From Aequorivita echinoideorum (GTDB lineage: Bacteria; Bacteroidota; Bacteroidia; Flavobacteriales; Flavobacteriaceae), in the NCBI RefSeq assembly GCF_018476645.1, contig NZ_JAHCTB010000001.1:620001-684000 (forward strand): 64,000 nucleotides of DNA, written 5' to 3'. The notes beneath the pieces are model-generated. The model searched no databases and had not been told where the DNA came from. It was given only the letters and a program-made list of their open reading frames with translations. Positions 25,593 through 33,707 of the stretch are shown one piece after another. The position numbers were made by a program, and so were the translations under genes. Positions within the stretch are counted from its first letter, which is position 1. Each line of letters opens with the position of its first letter.

Positions 25593-27293
25593 ATGAATAA
25601 ATTGAAATCGCACACACGCACGCGGGCGCAGGAAAGTACGCAAGCAATTGAAAGATTGTACATTACCATGCGCCATCTTTTTAACAGGGGTTTTTACAAG
25701 CCTATGGGTATTTCTGGAGAATCCCTGCGCGAATCCCTGCTCACGCTAAGGCCAGAAATATATGGTTCCATAAAGGAAGATAAAATAGAATTGCAGGGCC
25801 TACTTTACGTAATGGACCGCTTGCCGTACGGAATCGAAGAATGTAGATTTATAAACCTTACCAGCGATGAAGGCTACAAAAACTCACATTTTGAACCTAT
25901 TATTCCGCTAAAGCGAAGGAGAAATTGCTATAGGATTGATGAAGAGCAAATGAATATTGAGATTACTCGTGGCCGTTCAGAAATATATGATATTTTGACG
26001 CATTTGACCTTTCTCTTCATTGAATCCCACAAAATTATGAGGCAGGTGGTCATTGATGAAAGTGGTGGAGTAATTCGCGACTGGAAAAAACTGGAGCAAG
26101 CAGTTCTCAAAAAAGGAAAACTTACAAAGGAAGAAAGGGAAGTAACATTAACCCACACCGCTAATTTTTTGGGCCGCACTTTTGAGGAAGTCAATAGCAT
26201 CTACCCATTTTTTAGCAATAAAAAGAATGAAGATAGGTTTTTGAGCATCATCTATTTTCTCGGAAAAATTGCAATCGAGGAAGTTGTTGAGGAAAATCAG
26301 CGAATCATAACCTTCAGTCCCGTATTGCGGGAGCGTCTGGGCCACCACATCCACGGTGAACGCTGGGCTTACCGTATAAAGCAGACGCTTCAGCAAAATA
26401 ATTTATTGGAGCGGCCTATTCATATTATCAGCGCGAATATGCACAGCGTGATGAATTCGCTGTATGCCCCAAAGGCATTGGCTTCAGAATTTTCAAAAAA
26501 GAAACCGGTTGAGGTATTTGAAGCATTAAGCAATCCCTTGAATGGTAAACTTCGTGATAAAGTAATTAAAACCGCACTGGAAAGCGGTATGGTTTTCATT
26601 CCCGATGAAAGCGGGACAAATATTGACGTCCAGATTATTGACACATCAAAAGTTGAAAATGATGCCTATATAAATTGGCCGGCGGAAATAGAAACTGATA
26701 AAAAACCAATTTTGATTGTCATGGATTATGCCTTTGGCGAACAGGCTTATGAAACGATGGATGAACTTTTGAAACCGTATACTGATGAAAAGAATCAGCG
26801 TTTTTTTATGAATATTGCTTCAGTTTCCATTATGGGGAAGGCGGGCATTCTTGAAGGCGGTAAAGGTGATATTATGATTCCGTCTGCCCACGTTTTTGAA
26901 GGTACGGCCGACAATTATCCTTTTAAAAATAAATTGAAAAAATCCCATTTTCAGGATGATAATATTAAGGTTTGTACGGGGTCTATGATTACCGTTTTGG
27001 GAACTTCACTTCAAAACCGTGATGTGCTAAAATTTTTCCACAACAGCACATGGAACGTAATTGGACTTGAAATGGAAGGTGCCCATTATCAAAAAGCGAT
27101 TCAGGCTGCCTCAAAAATTAGAAGAAGTATTAGCCCAAAGGTCAAGGTGAGGTATGCATATTATGCTTCGGATAATCCTTTGGAAACAGGGAGCACATTG
27201 GCGAGCGGTGGCTTGGGTACGAGCGGTGTAAAACCTACATATTTAATAACGGAAAAAATGTTAAAACAGATTTTAGAGATTCCTAAAAATTAA
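25593..27293 (+). CDS. Conserved Bacteroidota protein (DUF6909-like) with nucleoside-phosphorylase-like C-terminal half
   Basis: 566 residues, soluble, with no signal peptide. The N-terminal 280 residues are helical and charged (HTRTRAQESTQAIERLYITMRHLFNRG). The C-terminal half (about 290-560) has features of the purine/uridine phosphorylase fold: a GEQAYETMDEL segment, SIMGKAGILEGGKGDIMIPSAHVFEGT, the VCTGSMITVLG turn, and WNVIGLEMEGAHYQKAIQAA, which resembles the ribose-binding MExA/MEG motif of MTA/SAH nucleosidases. I recall the whole-length family as DUF6909; no function is assigned. A -7 box lies immediately upstream, so it may be transcribed apart from GH3. Confidence 0.7.
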   Translation: MNKLKSHTRTRAQESTQAIERLYITMRHLFNRGFYKPMGISGESLRESLLTLRPEIYGSIKEDKIELQGLLYVMDRLPYGIEECRFINLTSDEGYKNSHFEPIIPLKRRRNCYRIDEEQMNIEITRGRSEIYDILTHLTFLFIESHKIMRQVVIDESGGVIRDWKKLEQAVLKKGKLTKEEREVTLTHTANFLGRTFEEVNSIYPFFSNKKNEDRFLSIIYFLGKIAIEEVVEENQRIITFSPVLRERLGHHIHGERWAYRIKQTLQQNNLLERPIHIISANMHSVMNSLYAPKALASEFSKKKPVEVFEALSNPLNGKLRDKVIKTALESGMVFIPDESGTNIDVQIIDTSKVENDAYINWPAEIETDKKPILIVMDYAFGEQAYETMDELLKPYTDEKNQRFFMNIASVSIMGKAGILEGGKGDIMIPSAHVFEGTADNYPFKNKLKKSHFQDDNIKVCTGSMITVLGTSLQNRDVLKFFHNSTWNVIGLEMEGAHYQKAIQAASKIRRSISPKVKVRYAYYASDNPLETGSTLASGGLGTSGVKPTYLITEKMLKQILEIPKN

Positions 27294-27616
27294 TTTTGAA
27301 GCACTATAATTATCTAAGGTTTAAAAATTTAATTTCGATTTACGAAATTTTTGTTGCTTACACAGAATGAGAAAAATATTTTATCTAAAAAATTGTTTTC
27401 ATTGTAGGAGTTAAAGAACGCAACCATTTTCGGCAATTTTCATCTGCCCTACACACATTTGAATTCAATATAAAATTGAATTTGTGTTAAAAAAGAAATA
27501 AATAATTCAAAACTTGTAAAAACCAACCATTACCGTACTTTTGCCCAAAGTTTGGAATCGCATATTTGAGTTATAAATCAACAATTGATTGCTCTAAAGT
27601 TTTTAAAATTTAGCAT
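27294..27616. other. Intergenic region before the polysaccharide locus
   Basis: 323 bases with no credible gene. The content is AT-rich with several A/T-run stretches. The only structured element is the strong promoter at 27514-27543. No JUMPstart-like or ops-like sequence and no stable hairpin leader was recognised. Confidence 0.5.
27514..27543 (+). promoter_or_regulatory. Promoter of the polysaccharide locus
   Basis: A -33 TTG at 27514-27516, 19 bases, then TACTTTTG at 27536-27543: one of the best TTG-N(17-23)-TAnnTTTG matches in the window. It lies 73 bases before the Wzz-like gene. Confidence 0.7.
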
Positions 27617-28576
27617 ATGGCGCAACAGAATTCAGAAGAAATAGATTTAGGGTATTTACTGAAAAAGTCAGGAGATTTTTTCAAAAGTTTGCTCCGCGCA
27701 TTTTTCAAGGTGGTTGACTTTTTTGTAAAATTCTACATTTTTATTATAGCATTGATTATTGTAGGGTTTATTTATGGATACTACAAAGACAGTAATGCAG
27801 TAAAATCATATAATAATGAGCTCATTGTAATCCCAAATTTTGAGAGTGTAGATTATTTATATGATAAGGTTGAGGCAATAAATACTAAAATCTCTATGGG
27901 CGATAGTATTTATCTTAAGCGAATTTTAGATACCAATTTCAGAAAGTTGGGAAGTATTAAAATTGAGCCTATTGTTGATATCTATAATTTCGTTTCCAAA
28001 TCTAGAGAAAACATTGATATCTTCCGGATAATTGCGGAAAAACAAGATTTCGCAGAATATGTTGACGATATGTCGAACAGTAGATATTATAAATATCATA
28101 AACTTAGTGTTTCTACAGTCGGAAAAACAAGTTCTGAAACCATTATAAACAAGCTGCTTTTTTATATTAATGAAAATGAACATTTAAAAAACTATAAAAA
28201 AATCTATCAAGAAACAAAGGATTTTGAAATTCAAGAACACTATGAAATGATTAATCAAATTGATTCTATTTTTAAAAATGATGATAGTAAGATTAATTCA
28301 GCTTCATCCATAGAGGTTGTAACCAATAATGATCAACACTTTTTGATCGAAAAAAAAGAAGAAATACTTGAAAAAATCGTAAATCTTAAAGTGGAACAAT
28401 TGGATTATACTGAACCTGTCAAATTGGTTAACGCAGATTATAATCTCAAAAAGGAACGATTTTTAAATATCTCAAACAAAGTAAAATATCCATTCCTGCT
28501 TGTTTTCTTTTTCTCTCTAATTTTCTTTGTTATTTACGTTTTCAAAAAAATGCGTACTTATTCAAAAAAAAATTAA
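27617..28576 (+). CDS. Wzz-like chain-length/polysaccharide co-polymerase membrane protein
   Basis: 319 residues. A short cytosolic N-terminus (EEIDLGYLLKKSGDFF) leads to a first membrane helix (about 38-58), a large extracytoplasmic mixed region (about 60-285) and a second membrane helix (about 290-310) with a basic tail. This two-helix hairpin is the layout of Wzz/PCP proteins that set glycan chain length. No Wza or tyrosine-kinase domain is attached and none is adjacent. It opens the locus and is followed by wecB after 12 bases. Sequence similarity to Wzz is weak, so the call rests on topology and position. Confidence 0.65.
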   Translation: MAQQNSEEIDLGYLLKKSGDFFKSLLRAFFKVVDFFVKFYIFIIALIIVGFIYGYYKDSNAVKSYNNELIVIPNFESVDYLYDKVEAINTKISMGDSIYLKRILDTNFRKLGSIKIEPIVDIYNFVSKSRENIDIFRIIAEKQDFAEYVDDMSNSRYYKYHKLSVSTVGKTSSETIINKLLFYINENEHLKNYKKIYQETKDFEIQEHYEMINQIDSIFKNDDSKINSASSIEVVTNNDQHFLIEKKEEILEKIVNLKVEQLDYTEPVKLVNADYNLKKERFLNISNKVKYPFLLVFFFSLIFFVIYVFKKMRTYSKKN

Positions 28577-28588
28577 AATCTTCTAAAA

Positions 28589-29710
28589 TTGACGAAAAAC
28601 CTCATAGTTTTCGGCACCCGTCCCGAAGCCATTAAAATGGCGCCTCTGGTCAAGGAATTTTTAAAAAACGAAAATTTCGAAACGAAAGTCTGCGTTACCG
28701 CACAACATAGGGAAATGCTGGATCAAGTTTTGGATTTCTTCGAAATCATTCCAGATTTTGACCTTAATTTGATGCAGCCAAACCAAAATCTGTACACGCT
28801 TACCGCGACTATTATTGAGAATATGAAACCTGTGTTAGAAGAATACAAACCAGATTTTGTATACGTGCACGGCGACACCACCACATCAATGGCCGTAGGC
28901 ATTGCAGCCTTTTACAGTGGTGCTAAAATATGTCATGTTGAAGCTGGACTTAGAACCTTTGATAGGCAATATCCTTTCCCCGAGGAATTCAACAGGCAAC
29001 TTACCGGAAAGATTGCAGATTACCATTTTTCGCCAACCACCCTTTCAGAGAAAAATCTTTTGGCAGAAAACACCCAAAAAAAGAATATTTTGGTAACTGG
29101 CAACACGGTTATTGACGCGCTTCTTTACGGAATTGAAAAAGTAAATGCCGAAAATTTCAACGATTCAGAAATAGAAGAATTAAAGAAGATTTTAGATTTT
29201 CAGAAAAAAATAATCCTCGTCACGGGCCATCGCAGGGAGAATCACGGCGAAGGACTTGTAAATATTTGCAACGCGTTAAAAACCATCGCCAAGCAAAATA
29301 CAGATACCCAAATTATTTATCCAGTTCATTTAAACCCAAATGTTTTGGGCCCGGTGCACAAACTTCTTTCTGGGATTGACAATGTTTTGTTAGCAGAACC
29401 TCTTGCCTATCCCGCTTTTATTTGGTTAATGGAAAAATCATATCTCATCATTACAGATAGTGGTGGGATTCAAGAAGAAGCGCCAAGTTTGGGGAAACCA
29501 GTTCTTGTTACGCGTGATACTACGGAACGTCCCGAGGCTGTTGAGGAGGGCACGGTTATTTTGGTGGGAACACATTCAGAAAAAATTATTGACCACGCAA
29601 CAAAGCTTTTAAAAGATTCAGAATATTACAATTCCATGAGCATGCTTCACAATCCCTATGGCGATGGCAAAGCAACAAAGCGAATTGTAAACTTTATAAA
29701 TAATTTATAA
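28589..29710 (+). CDS. wecB: UDP-N-acetylglucosamine 2-epimerase
   Basis: 373 residues from TTG 28589 (MTKNLIVFGTRPEAIKMAPL). It makes UDP-ManNAc from UDP-GlcNAc. The FGTRPEAIKMAPL N-terminal motif, THG-type turn (VHGDTTTSMA), HVEAGLRTFDRQYPFPEEFNRQL, GHRREN, and DSGGIQEEAPSLGKPVLVTRDTTERPE blocks are all characteristic. It lies 1 base before wecC and together they produce UDP-ManNAcA. The TTG start is supported by its exact agreement with the family N-terminus. Confidence 0.96.
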   Translation: MTKNLIVFGTRPEAIKMAPLVKEFLKNENFETKVCVTAQHREMLDQVLDFFEIIPDFDLNLMQPNQNLYTLTATIIENMKPVLEEYKPDFVYVHGDTTTSMAVGIAAFYSGAKICHVEAGLRTFDRQYPFPEEFNRQLTGKIADYHFSPTTLSEKNLLAENTQKKNILVTGNTVIDALLYGIEKVNAENFNDSEIEELKKILDFQKKIILVTGHRRENHGEGLVNICNALKTIAKQNTDTQIIYPVHLNPNVLGPVHKLLSGIDNVLLAEPLAYPAFIWLMEKSYLIITDSGGIQEEAPSLGKPVLVTRDTTERPEAVEEGTVILVGTHSEKIIDHATKLLKDSEYYNSMSMLHNPYGDGKATKRIVNFINNL

Positions 29711-29711
29711 A

Positions 29712-30917
29712 ATGGAACGAAAACCCACAGTAGTAATGATGGGGCTCGGTTATATAGGCCTGCCTACCGCTGCGCTCATTGCGAGCCGGGGAATTCAGGT
29801 AACCGGAGTAGATATACACCAGCACGTTGTTGATACTATAAACCAAGGAAAAATTCACATTGTGGAACCAGATTTGGATGGTCTTGTACACCACGTTGTG
29901 AAAGAAGGTTTTTTAAAAGCGGCTACAAAGCCAGTTACCGCAGATGTGTATTTAATAGCCGTGCCTACGCCCTTTAAAGGAAATCACGTTCCAGACCTAT
30001 CGTATGTGGAAGCTGCGGTCAAAAATTTGATTCCTACTTTGGAAAAAGGCGCATTGGTTATTCTGGAATCCACAAGTCCGGTAGGTACAACTCAAAAAGT
30101 ACAGGAAATCATTTTTGAGGCGCGCCCAGATTTAAAGGGTGATCTATTTATAGCCTATTGTCCAGAGCGCGTTTTGCCGGGTAATGTTATATATGAACTG
30201 GAACAGAACGACCGCGCCATTGGTGGTATAGATGATGTTTCCACCGAAAAGGCCGTTTGGTTTTACAAACATTTTGTAAAAGGCGAATTGCACAAAACAA
30301 ATTCACAGACCGCTGAAATGTGCAAATTGGTTGAAAATTCATCACGTGATGTGCAGATTGCCTTTGCAAATGAACTTTCTATGATTTGCGACAAGGCCAA
30401 TATAGATGTTTGGGAACTTATCCGTCTGGCAAATAAACATCCGCGTGTAAACATTCTCCAGCCGGGGACTGGCGTTGGCGGGCACTGCATTGCAGTGGAT
30501 CCGTGGTTTATAGTTTCAGAATTTCCAGATGAAGCAAAAATAATCCGCGCTGCCCGCGAAATAAACAATTACAAGACCGAGTGGGCCATAGAAAAGGTAA
30601 AGAATGCTGCGCTTCAGTTTAAGATTGATAATGGAAAAGACGCAACCATAGCATGTATGGGCTTGGCATTCAAACCAAATATTGATGATTTGAGGGAATC
30701 TCCCGCGCTCCACGTAGCTGAGCAATTGGAAAAAGAAAATTTCAATGTTCTTTTTGTTGAGCCCAATTTAAGCACGCATCAAAAATATAATTTGACCTCA
30801 ATAAAAGAAGCAAGGGAAAAAGCGGATATCATCGTTTTCCTGGTTGCGCATAAGGAATTCAAAAATTTGCAACTGGAAGCTATTAAGGTTATGGATTTTT
30901 GTGGGGTGGGGAAATAA
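29712..30917 (+). CDS. wecC: UDP-N-acetyl-D-mannosamine dehydrogenase
   Basis: 401 residues. NAD-dependent four-electron oxidation of UDP-ManNAc to UDP-ManNAcA. Rossmann motif MMGLGYIGLPTAALIAS (about 8-24), the VPTPF segment, and the catalytic-Cys block GTGVGGHCIAVDPWF (Cys near 258) are present, as is the C-terminal AFKPNIDDLRESPA. The GHCIAVDPWF form separates WecC from Ugd (GGSCFPKD), which is encoded separately at 42.8 kb. So the locus makes two different uronic-acid nucleotides. Confidence 0.95.
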   Translation: MERKPTVVMMGLGYIGLPTAALIASRGIQVTGVDIHQHVVDTINQGKIHIVEPDLDGLVHHVVKEGFLKAATKPVTADVYLIAVPTPFKGNHVPDLSYVEAAVKNLIPTLEKGALVILESTSPVGTTQKVQEIIFEARPDLKGDLFIAYCPERVLPGNVIYELEQNDRAIGGIDDVSTEKAVWFYKHFVKGELHKTNSQTAEMCKLVENSSRDVQIAFANELSMICDKANIDVWELIRLANKHPRVNILQPGTGVGGHCIAVDPWFIVSEFPDEAKIIRAAREINNYKTEWAIEKVKNAALQFKIDNGKDATIACMGLAFKPNIDDLRESPALHVAEQLEKENFNVLFVEPNLSTHQKYNLTSIKEAREKADIIVFLVAHKEFKNLQLEAIKVMDFCGVGK

Positions 30918-30967
30918 ATTCTTTAGATTTTTTAATGAATTAAATCTAATCTAAAATTAAAATCAGG

Positions 30968-32227
30968 ATGACATTTTATAAATCTACATTATTTAAAAAT
31001 ATGTCATCCTTGGTACTTATCCAAATAGCCAACTTTGTAATTCCCTTGTTAATTGTGCCATATATTAGCAGAATTATAGGTATTGAAAACTATGGGAAGT
31101 TAGAATATGCAAGAACCTTGGTTTTATATTTTACTGTTTTAATTGATTACGGATTCAATTTAACAGCAACAAGGCAAATTTCAATACACAGAGAAGATAA
31201 AAGGAAAATAAACCAAATTGTAACAAACGTTTACATTTCAAAATTTATTCTGTTTTTATTATCAATCCTAATATTTTGCATCTTACTTTATTTCGATGAG
31301 GATTTAAACAAGATGTCAATTCTACTTTCTGTAACATTTCTTATAAATTTTGGGTTTTTTCTTTTTCCACTTTGGTTTTTTCAAGGCTTGGAGAAATTGG
31401 CCACTATAGCTTATATCAATTTAGCCATCAAACTTATTGTTGTAAGTGGTGTTATTTTTCTAATTAATGAGAGCAAAGATTTTTGGTTTTATAATTTATT
31501 TTTATCATTGGCACAAATAATCATTGGTCTTGTTTCAATATATATTCTATTTACAAAATATAATTATAGATTTTATAAAACTAACATTAAGCAGGTTAAG
31601 GCACAGTTTAAAGATGGGTTTAATGTTTTTTTGACAACAATTCTTGTAATGTTTTTTGTGAGTTACGCGTTTATACTACTTCAAAAATATGGCTCCGATT
31701 TGGAAATAGGGGCATATTCTACCGCCAATAAACTTGTGATGACAGTACAAGTGCTGGTTTTAATGCCATTTAGCCAAGCCTTTTTTCCATTTATAGCAAA
31801 AGCCGCTAATGAAAATTTAAATAAATTTAAAAAACACATTTTTAAAGCTTCAAAATATATATTTTTCATCACATTTATCATCGGGATTGTAACTTTTGTA
31901 TTCGCCGAATTAATCATAAAAATAATCTTTGGGGCAGAATATCTTTATGCTACAGATACATTAAAGATTTTGGCATTTTTGCCAACATTCACCGTACTCA
32001 CCAATTTGTTTAGCTATCAGGGATTGTTAAGCTTAAATAAGGACGGTCTTTTCCTTAAAATACATATTTTTTTCACAATTATAATATTCATTCTTAGTTA
32101 TTTACTCGTACCGGTTTATGGACTGGAAGGAGTAGCTTTTCTTAGAATTTTTTCAGAAATAATATTAATGTCAGTTTCCTTACTGTATTTAATAAAAACT
32201 ATAAAAAAGCGTGAAAATGCCTATTGA
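30968..32227 (+). CDS. Oligosaccharide-repeat flippase (Wzx/MOP family)
   Basis: 419 residues with about 12-14 hydrophobic segments over the full length. The start FKNMSSLVLIQIANFVIPLLIVPYISRIIGIENYGKLEYA matches the polysaccharide-synthase/Wzx family, including the PYISRIIG motif. It should flip undecaprenyl-linked repeat units across the inner membrane. It follows wecC after 50 bases and overlaps the next glycosyltransferase gene, so it belongs to the operon. From here to about 40.6 kb the DNA is noticeably more A/T-rich than the flanking housekeeping genes, as is common for variable polysaccharide loci. Confidence 0.9.
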   Translation: MTFYKSTLFKNMSSLVLIQIANFVIPLLIVPYISRIIGIENYGKLEYARTLVLYFTVLIDYGFNLTATRQISIHREDKRKINQIVTNVYISKFILFLLSILIFCILLYFDEDLNKMSILLSVTFLINFGFFLFPLWFFQGLEKLATIAYINLAIKLIVVSGVIFLINESKDFWFYNLFLSLAQIIIGLVSIYILFTKYNYRFYKTNIKQVKAQFKDGFNVFLTTILVMFFVSYAFILLQKYGSDLEIGAYSTANKLVMTVQVLVLMPFSQAFFPFIAKAANENLNKFKKHIFKASKYIFFITFIIGIVTFVFAELIIKIIFGAEYLYATDTLKILAFLPTFTVLTNLFSYQGLLSLNKDGLFLKIHIFFTIIIFILSYLLVPVYGLEGVAFLRIFSEIILMSVSLLYLIKTIKKRENAY

Positions 32228-33185
32228 TATATCTATAATTATTCCTGTTTACAATACGCAGGAATATATAATGCGCTGCATTAATAGTGTTTTAAAACAA
32301 GACCTGAAAAATATTGAAATAATTATTGTTGATGATGCGTCAACAGACACATCATATGAAACAATTTTAAAAATTCAAAGAACTGATAATAGAATAAAAT
32401 TATTAAGATTAAAGGAAAATCGAGGGCAAGCATTTGCCAGAAATTTGGCACTGTCAAAAGCAGTAGGAGATTATATTTTATTTTTGGATAGTGACGATTT
32501 TTTAGAAGAGAATGTTCTAAAAAAACTTTATGATATTTCCAAGAAATATGATTTGGATATTCTTGAGGCAAGATATAATAAAATAACAGATAATAAAAGT
32601 GAAATTAAACCATCATACATTAAAGAATCGATGCATGATGTTCTTTCGGGTGAAGAATATGTGGCGAAATCTGGAGATATAGCTGTAGTTGTGTGGAATA
32701 AACTTTGGAAAAGATCTTTTCTGAATAGCAATAAAATTCAGTTTGAAGATAGGAAGTTTGAGGACGTAGATTTTGTGGTCCGCGCTCTTTTAATTTCACA
32801 AAGAGTAAAAAGCGAAAAGATCGTAATTTACAATTACATCGTTAGGAATAATTCCACAATGACATCGGGAATCACTTTGAAAAAAACCCAAGGCTATGTT
32901 TCTTTAATGATAACGCTCGACAAGCTTATACATAAAACCCAAAGTGTTAGTATGAAAAAGGCAATACACAAAATTTTGATATACACCTTTTTAAGCGCAC
33001 CAGATTATTTTCATAAAAAAATGAAAAATGAGGAACTGGTTGAATACAAAAAATATAAAACTATTTATAAAAAAAACCGCCTAAGCATACTTGGTAATGA
33101 ATATACAAATCTTCCCCTAAAAATTTTGGTGTCCATAAATCCTTTACTTGCCAATATGCTCTATAAAAAAATTAAAAAGATATAA
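32217..33185 (+). CDS. Family 2 glycosyltransferase
   Basis: About 322 residues from ATG 32217 (MPIDISIIIPVYNTQEYIMRC); a GTG two codons upstream is also possible. The GT-A core has IIPVYN, the IIVDDASTD nucleotide-binding Asp pair, NRGQAFARN and the metal-binding LFLDSDDFL. An EDVDFVVRAL acidic segment near residue 180 is in the expected catalytic-base position. The C-terminal region is charged and of variable-locus type. It overlaps the flippase gene, and its stop shares a base with the next start (TAATG). Confidence 0.92.
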   Translation: MPIDISIIIPVYNTQEYIMRCINSVLKQDLKNIEIIIVDDASTDTSYETILKIQRTDNRIKLLRLKENRGQAFARNLALSKAVGDYILFLDSDDFLEENVLKKLYDISKKYDLDILEARYNKITDNKSEIKPSYIKESMHDVLSGEEYVAKSGDIAVVVWNKLWKRSFLNSNKIQFEDRKFEDVDFVVRALLISQRVKSEKIVIYNYIVRNNSTMTSGITLKKTQGYVSLMITLDKLIHKTQSVSMKKAIHKILIYTFLSAPDYFHKKMKNEELVEYKKYKTIYKKNRLSILGNEYTNLPLKILVSINPLLANMLYKKIKKI

Positions 33186-33694
33186 TGGATTTCAAAAAAA
33201 AAAACAAAATATATAAAATAGGTAATCTATTGCCTTATTTTGTTTTAATTATGTTATCATTTATTTCTTGCCAAAATTATACTCTTGAAAAATCATTGGA
33301 AAATGGACTTTCAGATTACAGAAAAACGCGTTACATAAATGAAAAAATGCTAGATGGGTATTTTATAAAAAAAATTGCTTTTTTTAAAAAAGATTCCTTG
33401 AATTATAGATTTATTTTTCAACTTAGTGATGATGCTGAAAAAAGCGTTATTGAAAAATATGGGCTGGGATTGGTTTATTTTGCCGACAAAAAAACATTAA
33501 AAGACACTAATGGGTATATCATTCATCAAATGAAACCAAACCTAAAAAATTACGGCAAGCATAAATACATTATTGAAACAGTATTGCCACCAGCCCAATA
33601 CTTGGATAGTATCCACATCTATCTTTCTGGAAGAAACAATTATACTGGGGTTATTGGTAATATGGTCTATATCAAAAATATAGATTTAAGATAA
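33185..33694 (+). CDS. Small lipoprotein of unknown function in the glycan locus
   Basis: 169 residues. A basic N-terminus (MDFKKKNKIYKIGN) and hydrophobic stretch end in LSFISC, a lipobox with Cys near residue 29. The mature part has no family I recognise; it is beta-prone with DSLNYRFIFQLSD and YIIHQMKP segments. The start resembles that of the next gene (MDFRYKN...LSFLSC), which also encodes a lipoprotein, suggesting paired targeting to the same membrane. It lies between a glycosyltransferase and the C5-epimerase-like gene and shares their direction. Confidence 0.7.
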   Translation: MDFKKKNKIYKIGNLLPYFVLIMLSFISCQNYTLEKSLENGLSDYRKTRYINEKMLDGYFIKKIAFFKKDSLNYRFIFQLSDDAEKSVIEKYGLGLVYFADKKTLKDTNGYIIHQMKPNLKNYGKHKYIIETVLPPAQYLDSIHIYLSGRNNYTGVIGNMVYIKNIDLR

Positions 33695-33707
33695 AATAAT
33701 AAATTAT

